From: Bog-950 sp044228435 | GTDB taxonomy: Bacteria > Bacteroidota > Bacteroidia > Chitinophagales > LD1 | Length of the DNA: 64,000 nt | Reading direction: 5' to 3' | Assembly: GCA_044228435.1 (NCBI GenBank) | Contig: JBGAUW010000021.1 | Span: forward strand, 28,360-92,359 | Shown here: positions 54,184 to 62,928 of the stretch, piece after piece | How positions within the stretch are numbered: position 1 is the first letter of the stretch | Layout: every line of letters begins with the position of its first letter | The notes under the pieces: generated by a model | Told to the model about the DNA's origin: nothing | Databases searched by the model: none | What the model saw: only the letters and a program-made list of their open reading frames with translations | Position numbers and translations under genes: made by a program

Positions 54184-55167
54184 CTAATTATACCTTGGAT
54201 TATGGTAAAAATAGCCCCTGCTTTCTTTCTTTTTAAAGGGGTAGCGGTAACTTAAACTTATTTCGTGCGAACCAGTATTAAACTTACTCAGGTAGCTAAG
54301 GTTAGCATCGTACGAATAAACCAGTTGCAAACCTTTATACTTAAAACCCAAAACCAACGCTAACGCATCAATCGTATTTTTAGTATATCCTCTAAACGAA
54401 ATTCCTGCAATGATATTGTTGATAATGGTGGTTGTAAGCCCCAGGTCCAGCTGCACCTTCTTCAAATCTGTTTTTACCATAGCAGAGGGCATAATGCTGA
54501 ACTTGTTAGATACTTTAAAATCGTACCCGCCCATAAAAAAGATATTACGGCTAAAATTCAGTTTTGTTTTACCTCCACTCTCGCTTTTTATACTCGTGCC
54601 CGATAAAGCTATATGATTTATGCTGGCGCCGGCAAAATATCGGTCGCTATTAAAATAAACGCCGAACGAAAAATCAGGCGCCACTCCTTGCTGCAAGCTA
54701 TTAGGCATAAAGTTATCGTTGTGTACTACACCGCCATTATAATTTCCATCGGGTGCTCGTAGTTTATCACCGTCAATAGAAGTTTGGATAAGGCCTATGC
54801 CAACACCTACTCCCATTTTGCCCCACTTAAATTTTTTGCGGTAATCGTAGTTTAAAGCCACGTAGGTAGAACGCTGAAAACCAATCAGGTCGTTAATAGC
54901 CGTTACGCCTATACCCGAACTAATAGCATCTATAGGCAGGTTAACATTAAGCCCTTGTGTAGCAATAAAACGGTTGGCAAGGCTTACATACTGGCTGCGG
55001 TGAACCGCCGAAACCTCAAGTCCATCATAATGCCCTGCATAAGCCGGGTTAAACAGGTAGCGGTTATACATAAACTGCGTAAACTGGGGCTCTGATTGAG
55101 CGCTTAAACCAGCACATAGCAAGTAGCAAGAAAAAAATAGCAGGCAATGCCTGCAATAGTTAATCAC
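54184..55167 (-). CDS. PorP/SprF-family type IX secretion membrane protein
   Basis: 327 residues with a GTG start at 55167; no ATG is in frame upstream. The signal ends LSAQ. Family signature near the mature start: QFTQFMYNRYLFNPAYAGHYDG. Alternating amphipathic strands indicate an outer-membrane beta-barrel (GVGIGLIQTSIDG, FSFGVYFNSDRYFAGASINH). The C-terminal ends in HEISLSYRYPF. PorP/SprF proteins help secrete or anchor particular cargo at the cell surface and often lie beside gldK, as here. The gap to gldK is 167 bp. Which cargo it serves is unknown. Confidence 0.9.
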   Translation of the reverse strand: MINYCRHCLLFFSCYLLCAGLSAQSEPQFTQFMYNRYLFNPAYAGHYDGLEVSAVHRSQYVSLANRFIATQGLNVNLPIDAISSGIGVTAINDLIGFQRSTYVALNYDYRKKFKWGKMGVGVGIGLIQTSIDGDKLRAPDGNYNGGVVHNDNFMPNSLQQGVAPDFSFGVYFNSDRYFAGASINHIALSGTSIKSESGGKTKLNFSRNIFFMGGYDFKVSNKFSIMPSAMVKTDLKKVQLDLGLTTTIINNIIAGISFRGYTKNTIDALALVLGFKYKGLQLVYSYDANLSYLSKFNTGSHEISLSYRYPFKKKESRGYFYHNPRYN

Positions 55168-55227
55168 GAAATGAAGATAATTCTTTCTGTTGAAGTTACA
55201 ACGTGTAAACGGGCTTAAACCATTTTT

Positions 55228-55998
55228 TTACATTTTCCATAGGTCGCCCCACAGGCGCTGGCCACCATCAATGTAAACAGTTTCGCCGGTTATATACTGG
55301 GCCATAGGGCTGCATAAAAACACGGTTAGCCAGCCTACTTCCTCGGTAGTGCCCAACTTTTTCATAGGTATTGTTACTTCTACATCCTGTAAAAACTCAG
55401 GCGGATATTGCTCTAAGCCGGTACTTTTTATTATACCGGGGGCTACAGCGTTAATGTTAATGCCGTATTTGCTCCACTCTACCGCAAGCGTTTTGGTAAG
55501 GTTTTCTACACCGGCACGTGCCGCACCGGTATGTGCCATACCCGGAAACCCGCGAAACATATTGGCTATAATATTTACAATAGTGCCGTGTTTTTGAGGT
55601 ATAAAAAAGTGCTTGGCCATGGTTTGGGTAACATAAAATGTTCCGTTCAGGTTATTATTAATAACCGCATTCCAGCCTTTAAACGAAATATCTTCGGCCG
55701 GTGAGGGAAACTGTCCGCCAGCGTTATTCACTAAAATATCCAGTTTGCCCTCATTGGCTTTAATGCTTTGCGCCAGTTGTTCAATCTGCTCCGCTTCGCG
55801 TATATCAAGTACGGCGTAGCGTACCTTACCAAAAGCCGATAGCTTTTCGGTTGCAGTTTTCAGCCTTTCTTCTTTACGCGATGAAATTATAACCGAGGCC
55901 CCTAATTGTAATAATTGCTGGGCGATAGCAAAACCTATACCGCTGCCACCGCCCGTTACCAGGGCTACTTTATCTTTACACAAATTGCTTTGAAACAT
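55228..55998 (-). CDS. Short-chain dehydrogenase/reductase (2,4-dienoyl-CoA reductase-like)
   Basis: 256 residues. The cofactor loop is TGGGSGIGFAIAQQL with ISSRKEERL as a probable NADP-selective basic loop. NNAGGQFPSPAEDISFKGW is typical of peroxisomal-type 2,4-dienoyl-CoA reductase relatives, and GAARAGVENLTKTLAVEW follows. The usual Tyr of YxxxK is not seen at its normal place (HTGAARAGVENLTK), as in dienoyl-CoA reductases, which also lack it. It ends ITGETVYIDGGQRLWGD. It lies 50 bp after the BKACE gene in the same direction as the enoyl-CoA hydratase, so it should act on a CoA-linked intermediate. Confidence 0.88.
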   Translation of the reverse strand: MFQSNLCKDKVALVTGGGSGIGFAIAQQLLQLGASVIISSRKEERLKTATEKLSAFGKVRYAVLDIREAEQIEQLAQSIKANEGKLDILVNNAGGQFPSPAEDISFKGWNAVINNNLNGTFYVTQTMAKHFFIPQKHGTIVNIIANMFRGFPGMAHTGAARAGVENLTKTLAVEWSKYGININAVAPGIIKSTGLEQYPPEFLQDVEVTIPMKKLGTTEEVGWLTVFLCSPMAQYITGETVYIDGGQRLWGDLWKM

Positions 55999-56048
55999 CT
56001 TTAGAGTTAATAGTTAGTAGGTGAATTGTGTTTAAAACGAGTGCTTAA

Positions 56049-56909
56049 TTATTTTGATAGTGGTATATTTAGCATAGCGCGTGTTTCTTCAATGCTGGCA
56101 ACTTCTTTACCCATCATGCGCACCAAACGTGCTGCAGCATCAATCAATTCGCCGTTGCTTTTAGCCATTTCGCCCTCGGGCAGGTAAAAATTATCTTCTA
56201 AACCGGCACGCACATTACCATCAATGGTAATAGCGGCTGCTATAGCCTGCCATTGTTTGCGGCCAATACCAATTACCTGCCAGTGCGAACCCTCTGGCAC
56301 GCTGGCCGCCTGGTGTAATAAATTACGGGTGCTAATTGGAATACCCCCCAAAACGCCCATTACAAAACTAAACACATAAGGCTTTTGCAACAACCCCATA
56401 TCAATCAACGGCGATGCGTTATTGATGTGGCCGTTATCAAACACTTCCATTTCGGGTATAGTGCCGGCCTCTTTCATTTTTTCGAGGTAAAACTGAATAT
56501 CAGAGAATGGATTTTGAAAAACAAAATCATGGTAAAACGATTTTGTTTTAGGCGAGTAAATACCATAGTTCATTGAACCCATGTTAAGCGCTGCCATATC
56601 CGGTTTTAAGGCAGTAATGTGCTGTATGCGCTCTTCGCGGCTTAAGCCAACAGCACCGGTACTATAGTTTATAATAGCAGTGGGGCAAAGCAATCTTACC
56701 TCTTCACCAATCTGGCGGTAAGTTTCAATATCGTAAGCAGGTGCACCATCATCCTGGCGGGCATGTATGTGCAAAATGCTGGCACCGGCATCTACTGCAC
56801 GCTTGCCTTCCAAGGCAATTTCTTTAGGGGTGTAAGGAATGTAAGGACATTGTGCGCGGGTAGCAAGTACACCGGTTAAAGAAGCAGTGATAACGATTTT
56901 TTTAGCCAT
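56049..56909 (-). CDS. BKACE (DUF849) beta-keto acid cleavage enzyme
   Basis: 286 residues from the ATG at 56909 (MAKKIVITASLTGV); a longer frame opens at 56957. Family motifs: zinc-binding HIHAR (GASILHIHARQDDG), INYSTGAVGLSREERIQ, PDMAALNMGSMNYG, MEVFDNGHINNA and GLEDNFYLPEGEMAKSNGELID. BKACE enzymes condense a beta-keto acid with acetyl-CoA to give a CoA ester and acetoacetate; the first known member acts on 3-keto-5-aminohexanoate in lysine fermentation. The substrate here is unknown. It sits between an enoyl-CoA hydratase and an SDR gene on the same strand. Confidence 0.92.
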   Translation of the reverse strand: MAKKIVITASLTGVLATRAQCPYIPYTPKEIALEGKRAVDAGASILHIHARQDDGAPAYDIETYRQIGEEVRLLCPTAIINYSTGAVGLSREERIQHITALKPDMAALNMGSMNYGIYSPKTKSFYHDFVFQNPFSDIQFYLEKMKEAGTIPEMEVFDNGHINNASPLIDMGLLQKPYVFSFVMGVLGGIPISTRNLLHQAASVPEGSHWQVIGIGRKQWQAIAAAITIDGNVRAGLEDNFYLPEGEMAKSNGELIDAAARLVRMMGKEVASIEETRAMLNIPLSK

Positions 56910-56966
56910 TTTGTGAGTGTTGATTGGTTTGTATGATGTACTTTGATTTGTGTTCAATTTTCAAAA

Positions 56967-57785
56967 TTAGCCCTTCCAAACCGGTTTGCGTTTTTCAACA
57001 AACGCAGCCATACCTTCGGCAGCATCTTCGGTTTGTATGCACTCCCCCAGCATTTGCTTAAGGTACGAATGCGGGTCGGTGGGTGGTGTATTTATCAGTG
57101 TATCGTAGGCCTCTATACCAAACCGGATAGCCGATGGCGAAAACTGTAAAATTTCGTTTACGAGGGCTTGAACCGCTTCATCCAGCTGACTACTTTCTAC
57201 TACCTGGCTAACCAGGCCCAGTTTCAATGCTTCTTCCGCATTGGCAGTTTTTGCGCGCATGCAAAAATCTAACACTGCACGTGGTGGCATTATTTGCAGC
57301 ATACTTTGCATTACCTGGAAAGGGAATAAACCACGTTTAACCTCTGGTAAACTAAAGGTAGCGTTACCCGATGTAACCACGTGCGTGCAACCGCATATAA
57401 TTAAAAAGCCACCGGCATACACCGGTGCATGCACTTTAGCAATGCATGGTTTATGCAAGGCATTAAACACATTACCAATAACCACCTCTTTAGCCGCCTG
57501 GGGTATAGTAGATGTTGTTTGTTCTGTAACACCGCTAAAAGCTTTTAAATCTGCACCGGCACAAAACACATCGCCGTTAGCAGCAATAACTACAGCCCAT
57601 GTTTCGCGACTGTAACGTGCATAAGTAAGCGCATAAGCCAGCTCATTAAAAAGCACCGGGTTTAATGCATTTTTCTTTTCGGGCCGGTTAAGTGTAATGG
57701 TTAAAACGTTGTTTTTTTCTTCAATCAATAAGTGCGCAAAAGTATGGTTGCGAAACTCGTTCAACTGCTCGGTAGTATAAAGCAT
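56967..57785 (-). CDS. Enoyl-CoA hydratase/isomerase family protein
   Basis: 272 residues. Crotonase motifs: VLTITLNRPEKKNALNPVLF, the oxyanion-hole region AANGDVFCAGADLKAFSG, and HAPVYAGGFLIICGCTHVV with NATFSLPEVKRGLFP. The second catalytic Glu expected for hydratases may be Glu in LPEVKRG; I see no second one at the usual place, so an isomerase or other crotonase activity is possible. It is first in a group with BKACE and an SDR (gaps 57 and 50 bp), suggesting a shared acyl-CoA pathway. Confidence 0.9.
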   Translation of the reverse strand: MLYTTEQLNEFRNHTFAHLLIEEKNNVLTITLNRPEKKNALNPVLFNELAYALTYARYSRETWAVVIAANGDVFCAGADLKAFSGVTEQTTSTIPQAAKEVVIGNVFNALHKPCIAKVHAPVYAGGFLIICGCTHVVTSGNATFSLPEVKRGLFPFQVMQSMLQIMPPRAVLDFCMRAKTANAEEALKLGLVSQVVESSQLDEAVQALVNEILQFSPSAIRFGIEAYDTLINTPPTDPHSYLKQMLGECIQTEDAAEGMAAFVEKRKPVWKG

Positions 57786-57891
57786 ATTTTCTATTTCAAA
57801 TTGGTGGTTGCTAAAGTAAAAAGTTTAGCAAAACGAAGGCTACTGATTTATTTCAGCATTAATTTAGTTTAGCCCGCTAATTTGACTAAAA

Positions 57892-58488
57892 ATGACCCAA
57901 AATAACAGCGAAAAAGCCTTTTTGTATACCATACTTTTAGGTTGCACCCCAACTGGCCGAAATATAGAGCAGCACGATATAATGTTTGGGGTGGCAAAAT
58001 CGGTAGAAGAGCTAATACCACAAATGAAAACTTTTTGGTATAAATCGATTATAAGCGAGGTAGGTAGTGCCATAAAAAAAACGCTTCCGGGCTTTGATGT
58101 AGGGTCATTTTCAGACAAACTGTTAACCACCTTTTCGCGCCGCGATAAAGTGCATATAGATGCATGGATGAAGGTGCAATACGTTAATGGTTTCAACATT
58201 TTAATAACCGATAAAAACATGCCTGCCGAAGAAAGCAACCTAAAACTTTATTTTATAAACCTGGGTGGTTATAAAAGCGGCGAGTTTGAAGAGTTTCATA
58301 AAAAACTGTTTGTAATAGCAACCGGACTAAACGATGCAAAGGCGCAAATTATGGCACACCCGTTTATGAAAGAATATTCGCCAACTAACCTTGGCACTGC
58401 CGGCAAAGGCCATGTAGACGACCAGCACAAAATAGATTTTGAAGCAGACGATATTGTTTGTGTAAACGAAGCTATTGAAGGAAAATAG
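57892..58488 (+). CDS. DUF1543-family protein, truncated by a 53-bp tandem duplication
   Basis: 198 residues as read. DUF1543-like features: ILLGCTPTGRNIEQHDIMFGV, VHIDAWMKVQYVNGFNILI, KLYFINLGGYKSGEFEEFHK and HVDDQHKIDFEADDIVCVNE. The function of the family is unknown. The stop at 58486-58488 is created by a 53-bp tandem duplication (58429-58534). If one copy is removed, the frame continues as EAIEGGYKIVLQKTDTATEN and ends IGYVPLSYKD at 58622. The intact protein would therefore be about 224 residues and the present one has lost about 28 C-terminal residues. It is the only plus-strand gene from 55 kb to the right edge. Confidence 0.85.
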   Translation: MTQNNSEKAFLYTILLGCTPTGRNIEQHDIMFGVAKSVEELIPQMKTFWYKSIISEVGSAIKKTLPGFDVGSFSDKLLTTFSRRDKVHIDAWMKVQYVNGFNILITDKNMPAEESNLKLYFINLGGYKSGEFEEFHKKLFVIATGLNDAKAQIMAHPFMKEYSPTNLGTAGKGHVDDQHKIDFEADDIVCVNEAIEGK

Positions 58489-58534
58489 ATTTTGAAGCAG
58501 ACGATATTGTTTGTGTAAACGAAGCTATTGAAGG
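58429..58534 (+). repeat. Perfect 53-bp tandem duplication inside the DUF1543 gene
   Basis: Unit 1 is 58429-58481 and unit 2 is 58482-58534, both beginning AAAATAGATTTTGAAGCAGA and ending GCTATTGAAGG. 53 is not divisible by three, so the duplication shifts the frame. Removing one unit brings the start at 57892 into phase with a stop at 58620-58622. Confidence 0.93.
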
Positions 58535-58628
58535 CGGATACAAAATTGTTTTACAAAAAACAGATACCGCAACTGAAAATGAAACTAAAATTGGTTACGT
58601 GCCTTTATCGTATAAAGATTAAACAAGA

Positions 58629-60827
58629 CTATAAAAGCAGCAAGCCATTGGCGCGGAGAACGCTCCAGGTCGATGAACCAACAAAGGCAGTAAAATCACC
58701 TAAGCTGTTTCCTTCATAATCCTTTTTCAAATCGCTTAAAAGCAACGGAGTTTGATCAGCTATTATAAGTTTATCAAACACATCTTCCAGCCACTTCCCT
58801 TCTGCTGCAGGCAAGTGTAACTGCCAATCTTTTTTCTTATCAAAAAACTCCATCTCAGCCATGGCAATTGTTTTTTTGCCTTGCATGGCTTCAAAATAAT
58901 TTACCGAGGGTTTATTGCCCAGCCATACCACCAAAGATTTTTCTTTGGTGCTGTCAGTATCAATCTCATTTAGGCAATTTTCGATGTAGTTCGGGGCAAT
59001 GGTTGTTTTGGGTGTTTTAAATTCAAACCAATCTTTCAACGGAAAGTCTAACCCTACGCCATGCATAAAGTTAAACAGCGACTTGCTCAAGCCATCGCCA
59101 AACAAATCGTGATTAGCGCCTTTAGGATCATCGTGATACAAATCGTTATCGGCAAAGCCGCCAAAGTCGGGACCGGTTCTTGCCACACTAAAATGTGCGG
59201 GGTTTAAGCCTACAGGGCTATGGGCCGTCATAGCAAAGCGGTGCCAAAAACCTGATTGCAGTGCCTCGTTTAAAAACAACTGCCTTACCATCTCTAATGC
59301 ATCGATTGTTTCCTGCGCGGTTTGTGTAGGGAAACCATACATCAGATAAGCATGCACCATTATACCTGCCTGTGTAAATGCATCTGCCACCCGGGCTACC
59401 TGCGCTACTGTTACTCCTTTTTTCATCATAGCCAGCAACCGGTCCGATGCTACTTCCAATCCGCCGGCAACTGCTATGCAGCCCGATGCTTTTAGCAATC
59501 GCGCTAAATCAGGCGTAAACGTTTTTTCAAAACGGATATTCGTCCACCACGTTACTGTAATCTTGCGGCGTATAATTTCCAGCGCCAGTTCGCGCATTAA
59601 AGCCGGAGGGGCCGCTTCATCTACAAAGTGAAACCCATTTTGATTGGTTTGCGCAATTATAGTTTCTATCCTATCGCACAATATACCAGCCGTAAGCGGC
59701 TCGTAATTTTTTATATAATCTAACGACACATCGCAGAAGGAGCACTTACCCCAATAGCAGCCATGTGCCAGTGTTAATTTATTCCATCGCCCATCGCTCC
59801 ACAAACGGTGCATGGGGTTGGCTACTTCAATTACGGAAAGATATTCATCCAACAAAAAGTCGCTATAATCGGGTGTACCGGTTTCGCGCTGCGCTACATC
59901 TTTTTCTTTTGCTTTGTTATGATATACCACCACCCCACTCTCACAGCTATAAACTCTTTTTAATTCATCTGCCCTGCGTTTTCCATTTAAATGTTCAAGC
60001 AAAAATTGAATAGGCGCTTCACCATCATCCAAACTCACGTAATCGATAAAATTGAAAAGTCGCGCTTCTTTTAAAGTTCGTAATTCTGTATTGGCATAAC
60101 CACCACCAAGCACCACTTTTACATTGGGGTACTTTGCTTTTACATACTGGCCGCACTTAAGTGCGCCAAATAAATTACCCGGAAAGGGAACCGATAGGCA
60201 CACAACGGTTGGTTGCCAGCGTTGCATTTTCTCCTCAAGAAGCTCCCATAAAAAATTCGTGATAATTGAATTTTCAGCGAGCAACGAAGTTTCTATCTCA
60301 TCAAAGTGGGTAGCTGTTCTTCCTAGTCGTTCAGCATATCGGCTAAATCCAAAGTGCGGGTCGATAGCCTCGGTAATTAAATCACCCAAATCTTCCAGGT
60401 AAAGGGTAGCCAAATGCCTTGCTTTATCCTGTATACCCATGGTGCCAAAGGCCCATTCTAAATCTTCAAGTTGTGCAAAGCGCGAGGCCTCGGGCAAATA
60501 AGTCCGGTCGCAAATTGAATGCGCCAGTGTGGGATTTTTGTTTTGTAAAAACCGAATAACCGCATCAATGGTTTTTATGTATTCCTGCTGCAAGGCATAC
60601 ACCCGGTAGCCGTTTTCCGAAAGCTCAAGATCCAGGTTCTCCATCTGGCTAAACATCTTCTTTAACCCGGAAGAAGAAAACAAGCGTAGGATAACCTCTA
60701 TACCTAAATCGGCCTGGTGCGATTCAATTTGTTTCGTATTCAAAAAACCTTTCAGGTAAGCCGTAGCCGGGTAAGGCGTATTAAGCTGTGTAAAAGGCGG
60801 AGTAAGAAGTAGGACGTTTTGTTTCAA
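58629..60827 (-). CDS. B12-binding-domain radical SAM protein
   Basis: 732 residues with a TTG start at 60827 (no ATG is available upstream in frame). The N-terminal third includes a cobalamin-binding-like fold (LLTPPFTQLNTPYPATAYLK and then VVCLSVPFPGNLFGALKCGQ, VVLGGGYANTEL). The radical SAM core follows with LAHGCYWGKCSFCDVSLDYI: the cysteines are spaced C-x4-C-x2-C, not the common C-x3-C-x2-C. Later motifs HAYLMYGFPTQTAQET and EVASDRLLAMMKKGV fit this class. The C-terminal region has SPVGLNPAHF. The reaction is unknown. It ends near the DUF1543 remnant on the other strand. Confidence 0.9.
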   Translation of the reverse strand: MKQNVLLLTPPFTQLNTPYPATAYLKGFLNTKQIESHQADLGIEVILRLFSSSGLKKMFSQMENLDLELSENGYRVYALQQEYIKTIDAVIRFLQNKNPTLAHSICDRTYLPEASRFAQLEDLEWAFGTMGIQDKARHLATLYLEDLGDLITEAIDPHFGFSRYAERLGRTATHFDEIETSLLAENSIITNFLWELLEEKMQRWQPTVVCLSVPFPGNLFGALKCGQYVKAKYPNVKVVLGGGYANTELRTLKEARLFNFIDYVSLDDGEAPIQFLLEHLNGKRRADELKRVYSCESGVVVYHNKAKEKDVAQRETGTPDYSDFLLDEYLSVIEVANPMHRLWSDGRWNKLTLAHGCYWGKCSFCDVSLDYIKNYEPLTAGILCDRIETIIAQTNQNGFHFVDEAAPPALMRELALEIIRRKITVTWWTNIRFEKTFTPDLARLLKASGCIAVAGGLEVASDRLLAMMKKGVTVAQVARVADAFTQAGIMVHAYLMYGFPTQTAQETIDALEMVRQLFLNEALQSGFWHRFAMTAHSPVGLNPAHFSVARTGPDFGGFADNDLYHDDPKGANHDLFGDGLSKSLFNFMHGVGLDFPLKDWFEFKTPKTTIAPNYIENCLNEIDTDSTKEKSLVVWLGNKPSVNYFEAMQGKKTIAMAEMEFFDKKKDWQLHLPAAEGKWLEDVFDKLIIADQTPLLLSDLKKDYEGNSLGDFTAFVGSSTWSVLRANGLLLL

Positions 60828-60859
60828 GCGGTTATTTACTGTTGCAATATTAACGCAAA

Positions 60860-62851
60860 CTACTCGCTTTTCATTTTCAGCAATACCGTTCCGGCTTCTA
60901 CAAAGTTTTTTTCACTTACAAAAACCTCTTCTACCTCGCCATCGCTATGGGCTTCTATAGTAGTTTCCATCTTCATGCTACTCATTACCAATAAGCCCTT
61001 GCCGCTTTGGACTTTATCGCCGGCTTTTACCAATACCTTTACAATTTCGCCAGGCATGGGTGCGCTGTAGCCACCTTTTTGCAGGGCTGCACCGGGTTCG
61101 GTAAAGCGTGGAACTTCTTTTAACTTAAATGAACCCGCCGACCGGTGATGCACAAAAATATCTTCATTTTTCCGGGCAATAAAATACGACTGAACGTGAT
61201 TGTTTAATTGATAAACTATTTGGTTTTCGTCGGCACCCATCAACTCGGCTGTATATTTGGTACCGCCAATGGCTACATCAAACAAATTGTTTTGAAGGTA
61301 AGTGTATTCAACTTTTACTTTTTGTCCGCCAAACTCTACTTCGTAAAACTGTGCCTGGTAAAAAATATTACGCCAGCCGTTTAAGGTGTGCGACATTTTT
61401 TCAAACTGTCTCCTCTCGTACCAATCATATAAAAAAGCGGCTACCGAAATTTCGTGCAATACAGCTTCGGTAGGCTGCTTTTTATAATCCGAAAAATCGC
61501 GCTCAATTAATTTGGTATCAAAGGTGCCATCTATAAAACCCGGGTGCTGCAACAGGTCTTTTAAAAAACCTGTATTGGTGGTTACTCCCAACACAGCATA
61601 CTGGTCAAGCGCATAAAGCATTTGCTGTATAGCCCCCGCGCGGTCTTCGCCAATGGCAATTACTTTTGCCACCATCGAATCGTAATGCACCGAAACCTCC
61701 GAACCGCTTTCTATACCACTATCGTATCGAATGCCTGCTAAAGGTGGTTGATTGCAAAACAAAATACTACCGGTAGATGGAAAAAAATTATTCTCAGCAT
61801 CTTCAGCACAAATACGGCACTCAATAGCGTGCATCATAGGTGCAAACTCGTCGTTAATTCTCGATTCTACCACACGGCCCTCGGCAGCCATTAATTGCAT
61901 TTGTACCAAATCGGTAAATGTAACCGACTCAGTCACGGGGTGCTCTACCTGCAAACGAGTATTAACTTCTAAAAAATAATAAGCGGCTTCTGCCTGCTCT
62001 GTTGCCGGCGAAAACAAAAACTCCACCGTACCGGCATTGGTATAATTAACAGCCCTTGCAATGGCAACGGCAGCTTCGCCCATTTCGGCGCGCATCGCTT
62101 CAGTTAATGATGGCGAAGGACATTCTTCTATCACCTTTTGGTACCGGCGCTGCATTGAGCACTCCCGCTCCAGCAAGTGAAAATGGTTTCCATGCTCATC
62201 GCCAAAAATCTGAAACTCTATGTGCTTAGCCCTTGGAAAATATTTCTCTAACAATAAACTTCCATCGCTAAAACTTTTTTCAGCTTCGCGCTTTGCACTC
62301 TCTATGGCACTTTCTAATTCAGCAGCCGAATTAACTATGCGCATACCCTTTCCTCCACCACCCGCACTTGCTTTAATCAATACCGGATAGCCAATTTCTT
62401 CGGCCTCATATTTTAATCGACCGGTGCTTTGGTCCTCGCCACTATAACCAGGTACGGTTGGCACACCAGCACTTTTTGCAATTTCTTTTGCGCCTATTTT
62501 TGAGCCTAATTTCTGTATTACTTCAGCTGATGGGCCTATAAAAATAATGCCTTCATCTTTACAGCGTTTGGCAAAAGAGGCGTTCTCTGAAAGAAAACCA
62601 TACCCCGGATGTATAGCATCGGCACAGGTTTGTTTGGCTGCAGCAATAATTTTATCCTGCACTAAATAACTTTCGCTTGCATTGGCACCCCCAATACAAA
62701 TTGCTTCATCGGCCTTTTCTACAAACAGCGAGTTTTTATCGGCATCCGAAAAAACAGCAACTGTCTTCACTCCCATTTCGTAACAAGTACGAAAAACACG
62801 AATTGCTATCTCTCCCCTATTGGCTACCAAAACCTTCTTTATACTCTTCAT
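60860..62851 (-). CDS. Biotin-dependent acyl-CoA carboxylase, biotin carboxylase/BCCP subunit
   Basis: 663 residues. The biotin carboxylase domain has KVLVANRGEIAIRVFRTCYE, ATP-grasp loop ASAGGGGKGMRIV and EVNTRLQVEHPVTE. A central BT-like region leads to a C-terminal biotinyl domain with SSMKMETTIEAHSDGEV, in which Lys of MKM is biotinylated. It pairs with the carboxyltransferase gene upstream by 77 bp. The length and domain set match the alpha subunit of methylcrotonyl- or propionyl-CoA carboxylases. Lysine of MKM is intact and no frameshift is seen. Confidence 0.95.
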   Translation of the reverse strand: MKSIKKVLVANRGEIAIRVFRTCYEMGVKTVAVFSDADKNSLFVEKADEAICIGGANASESYLVQDKIIAAAKQTCADAIHPGYGFLSENASFAKRCKDEGIIFIGPSAEVIQKLGSKIGAKEIAKSAGVPTVPGYSGEDQSTGRLKYEAEEIGYPVLIKASAGGGGKGMRIVNSAAELESAIESAKREAEKSFSDGSLLLEKYFPRAKHIEFQIFGDEHGNHFHLLERECSMQRRYQKVIEECPSPSLTEAMRAEMGEAAVAIARAVNYTNAGTVEFLFSPATEQAEAAYYFLEVNTRLQVEHPVTESVTFTDLVQMQLMAAEGRVVESRINDEFAPMMHAIECRICAEDAENNFFPSTGSILFCNQPPLAGIRYDSGIESGSEVSVHYDSMVAKVIAIGEDRAGAIQQMLYALDQYAVLGVTTNTGFLKDLLQHPGFIDGTFDTKLIERDFSDYKKQPTEAVLHEISVAAFLYDWYERRQFEKMSHTLNGWRNIFYQAQFYEVEFGGQKVKVEYTYLQNNLFDVAIGGTKYTAELMGADENQIVYQLNNHVQSYFIARKNEDIFVHHRSAGSFKLKEVPRFTEPGAALQKGGYSAPMPGEIVKVLVKAGDKVQSGKGLLVMSSMKMETTIEAHSDGEVEEVFVSEKNFVEAGTVLLKMKSE

Positions 62852-62928
62852 TTCAGTTAAAATTATCTATTAATTTTTTTGCATTCATCTGCGTAATCAA
62901 CTGTATTATCCGTGTAATCGACCGAAGG

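Noticed and set aside
57864..58238. Minus-strand frame of 124 codons opposite the DUF1543 gene
   Set aside because: The plus-strand translation has clear DUF1543-like motifs; the opposite frame is low quality.
62880..62928. Direct repeat GTAATCAACTG / GTAATCGACCG between the carboxylase genes
   Set aside because: Short and imperfect, in a small intergenic gap; no support for an operator or attachment site.
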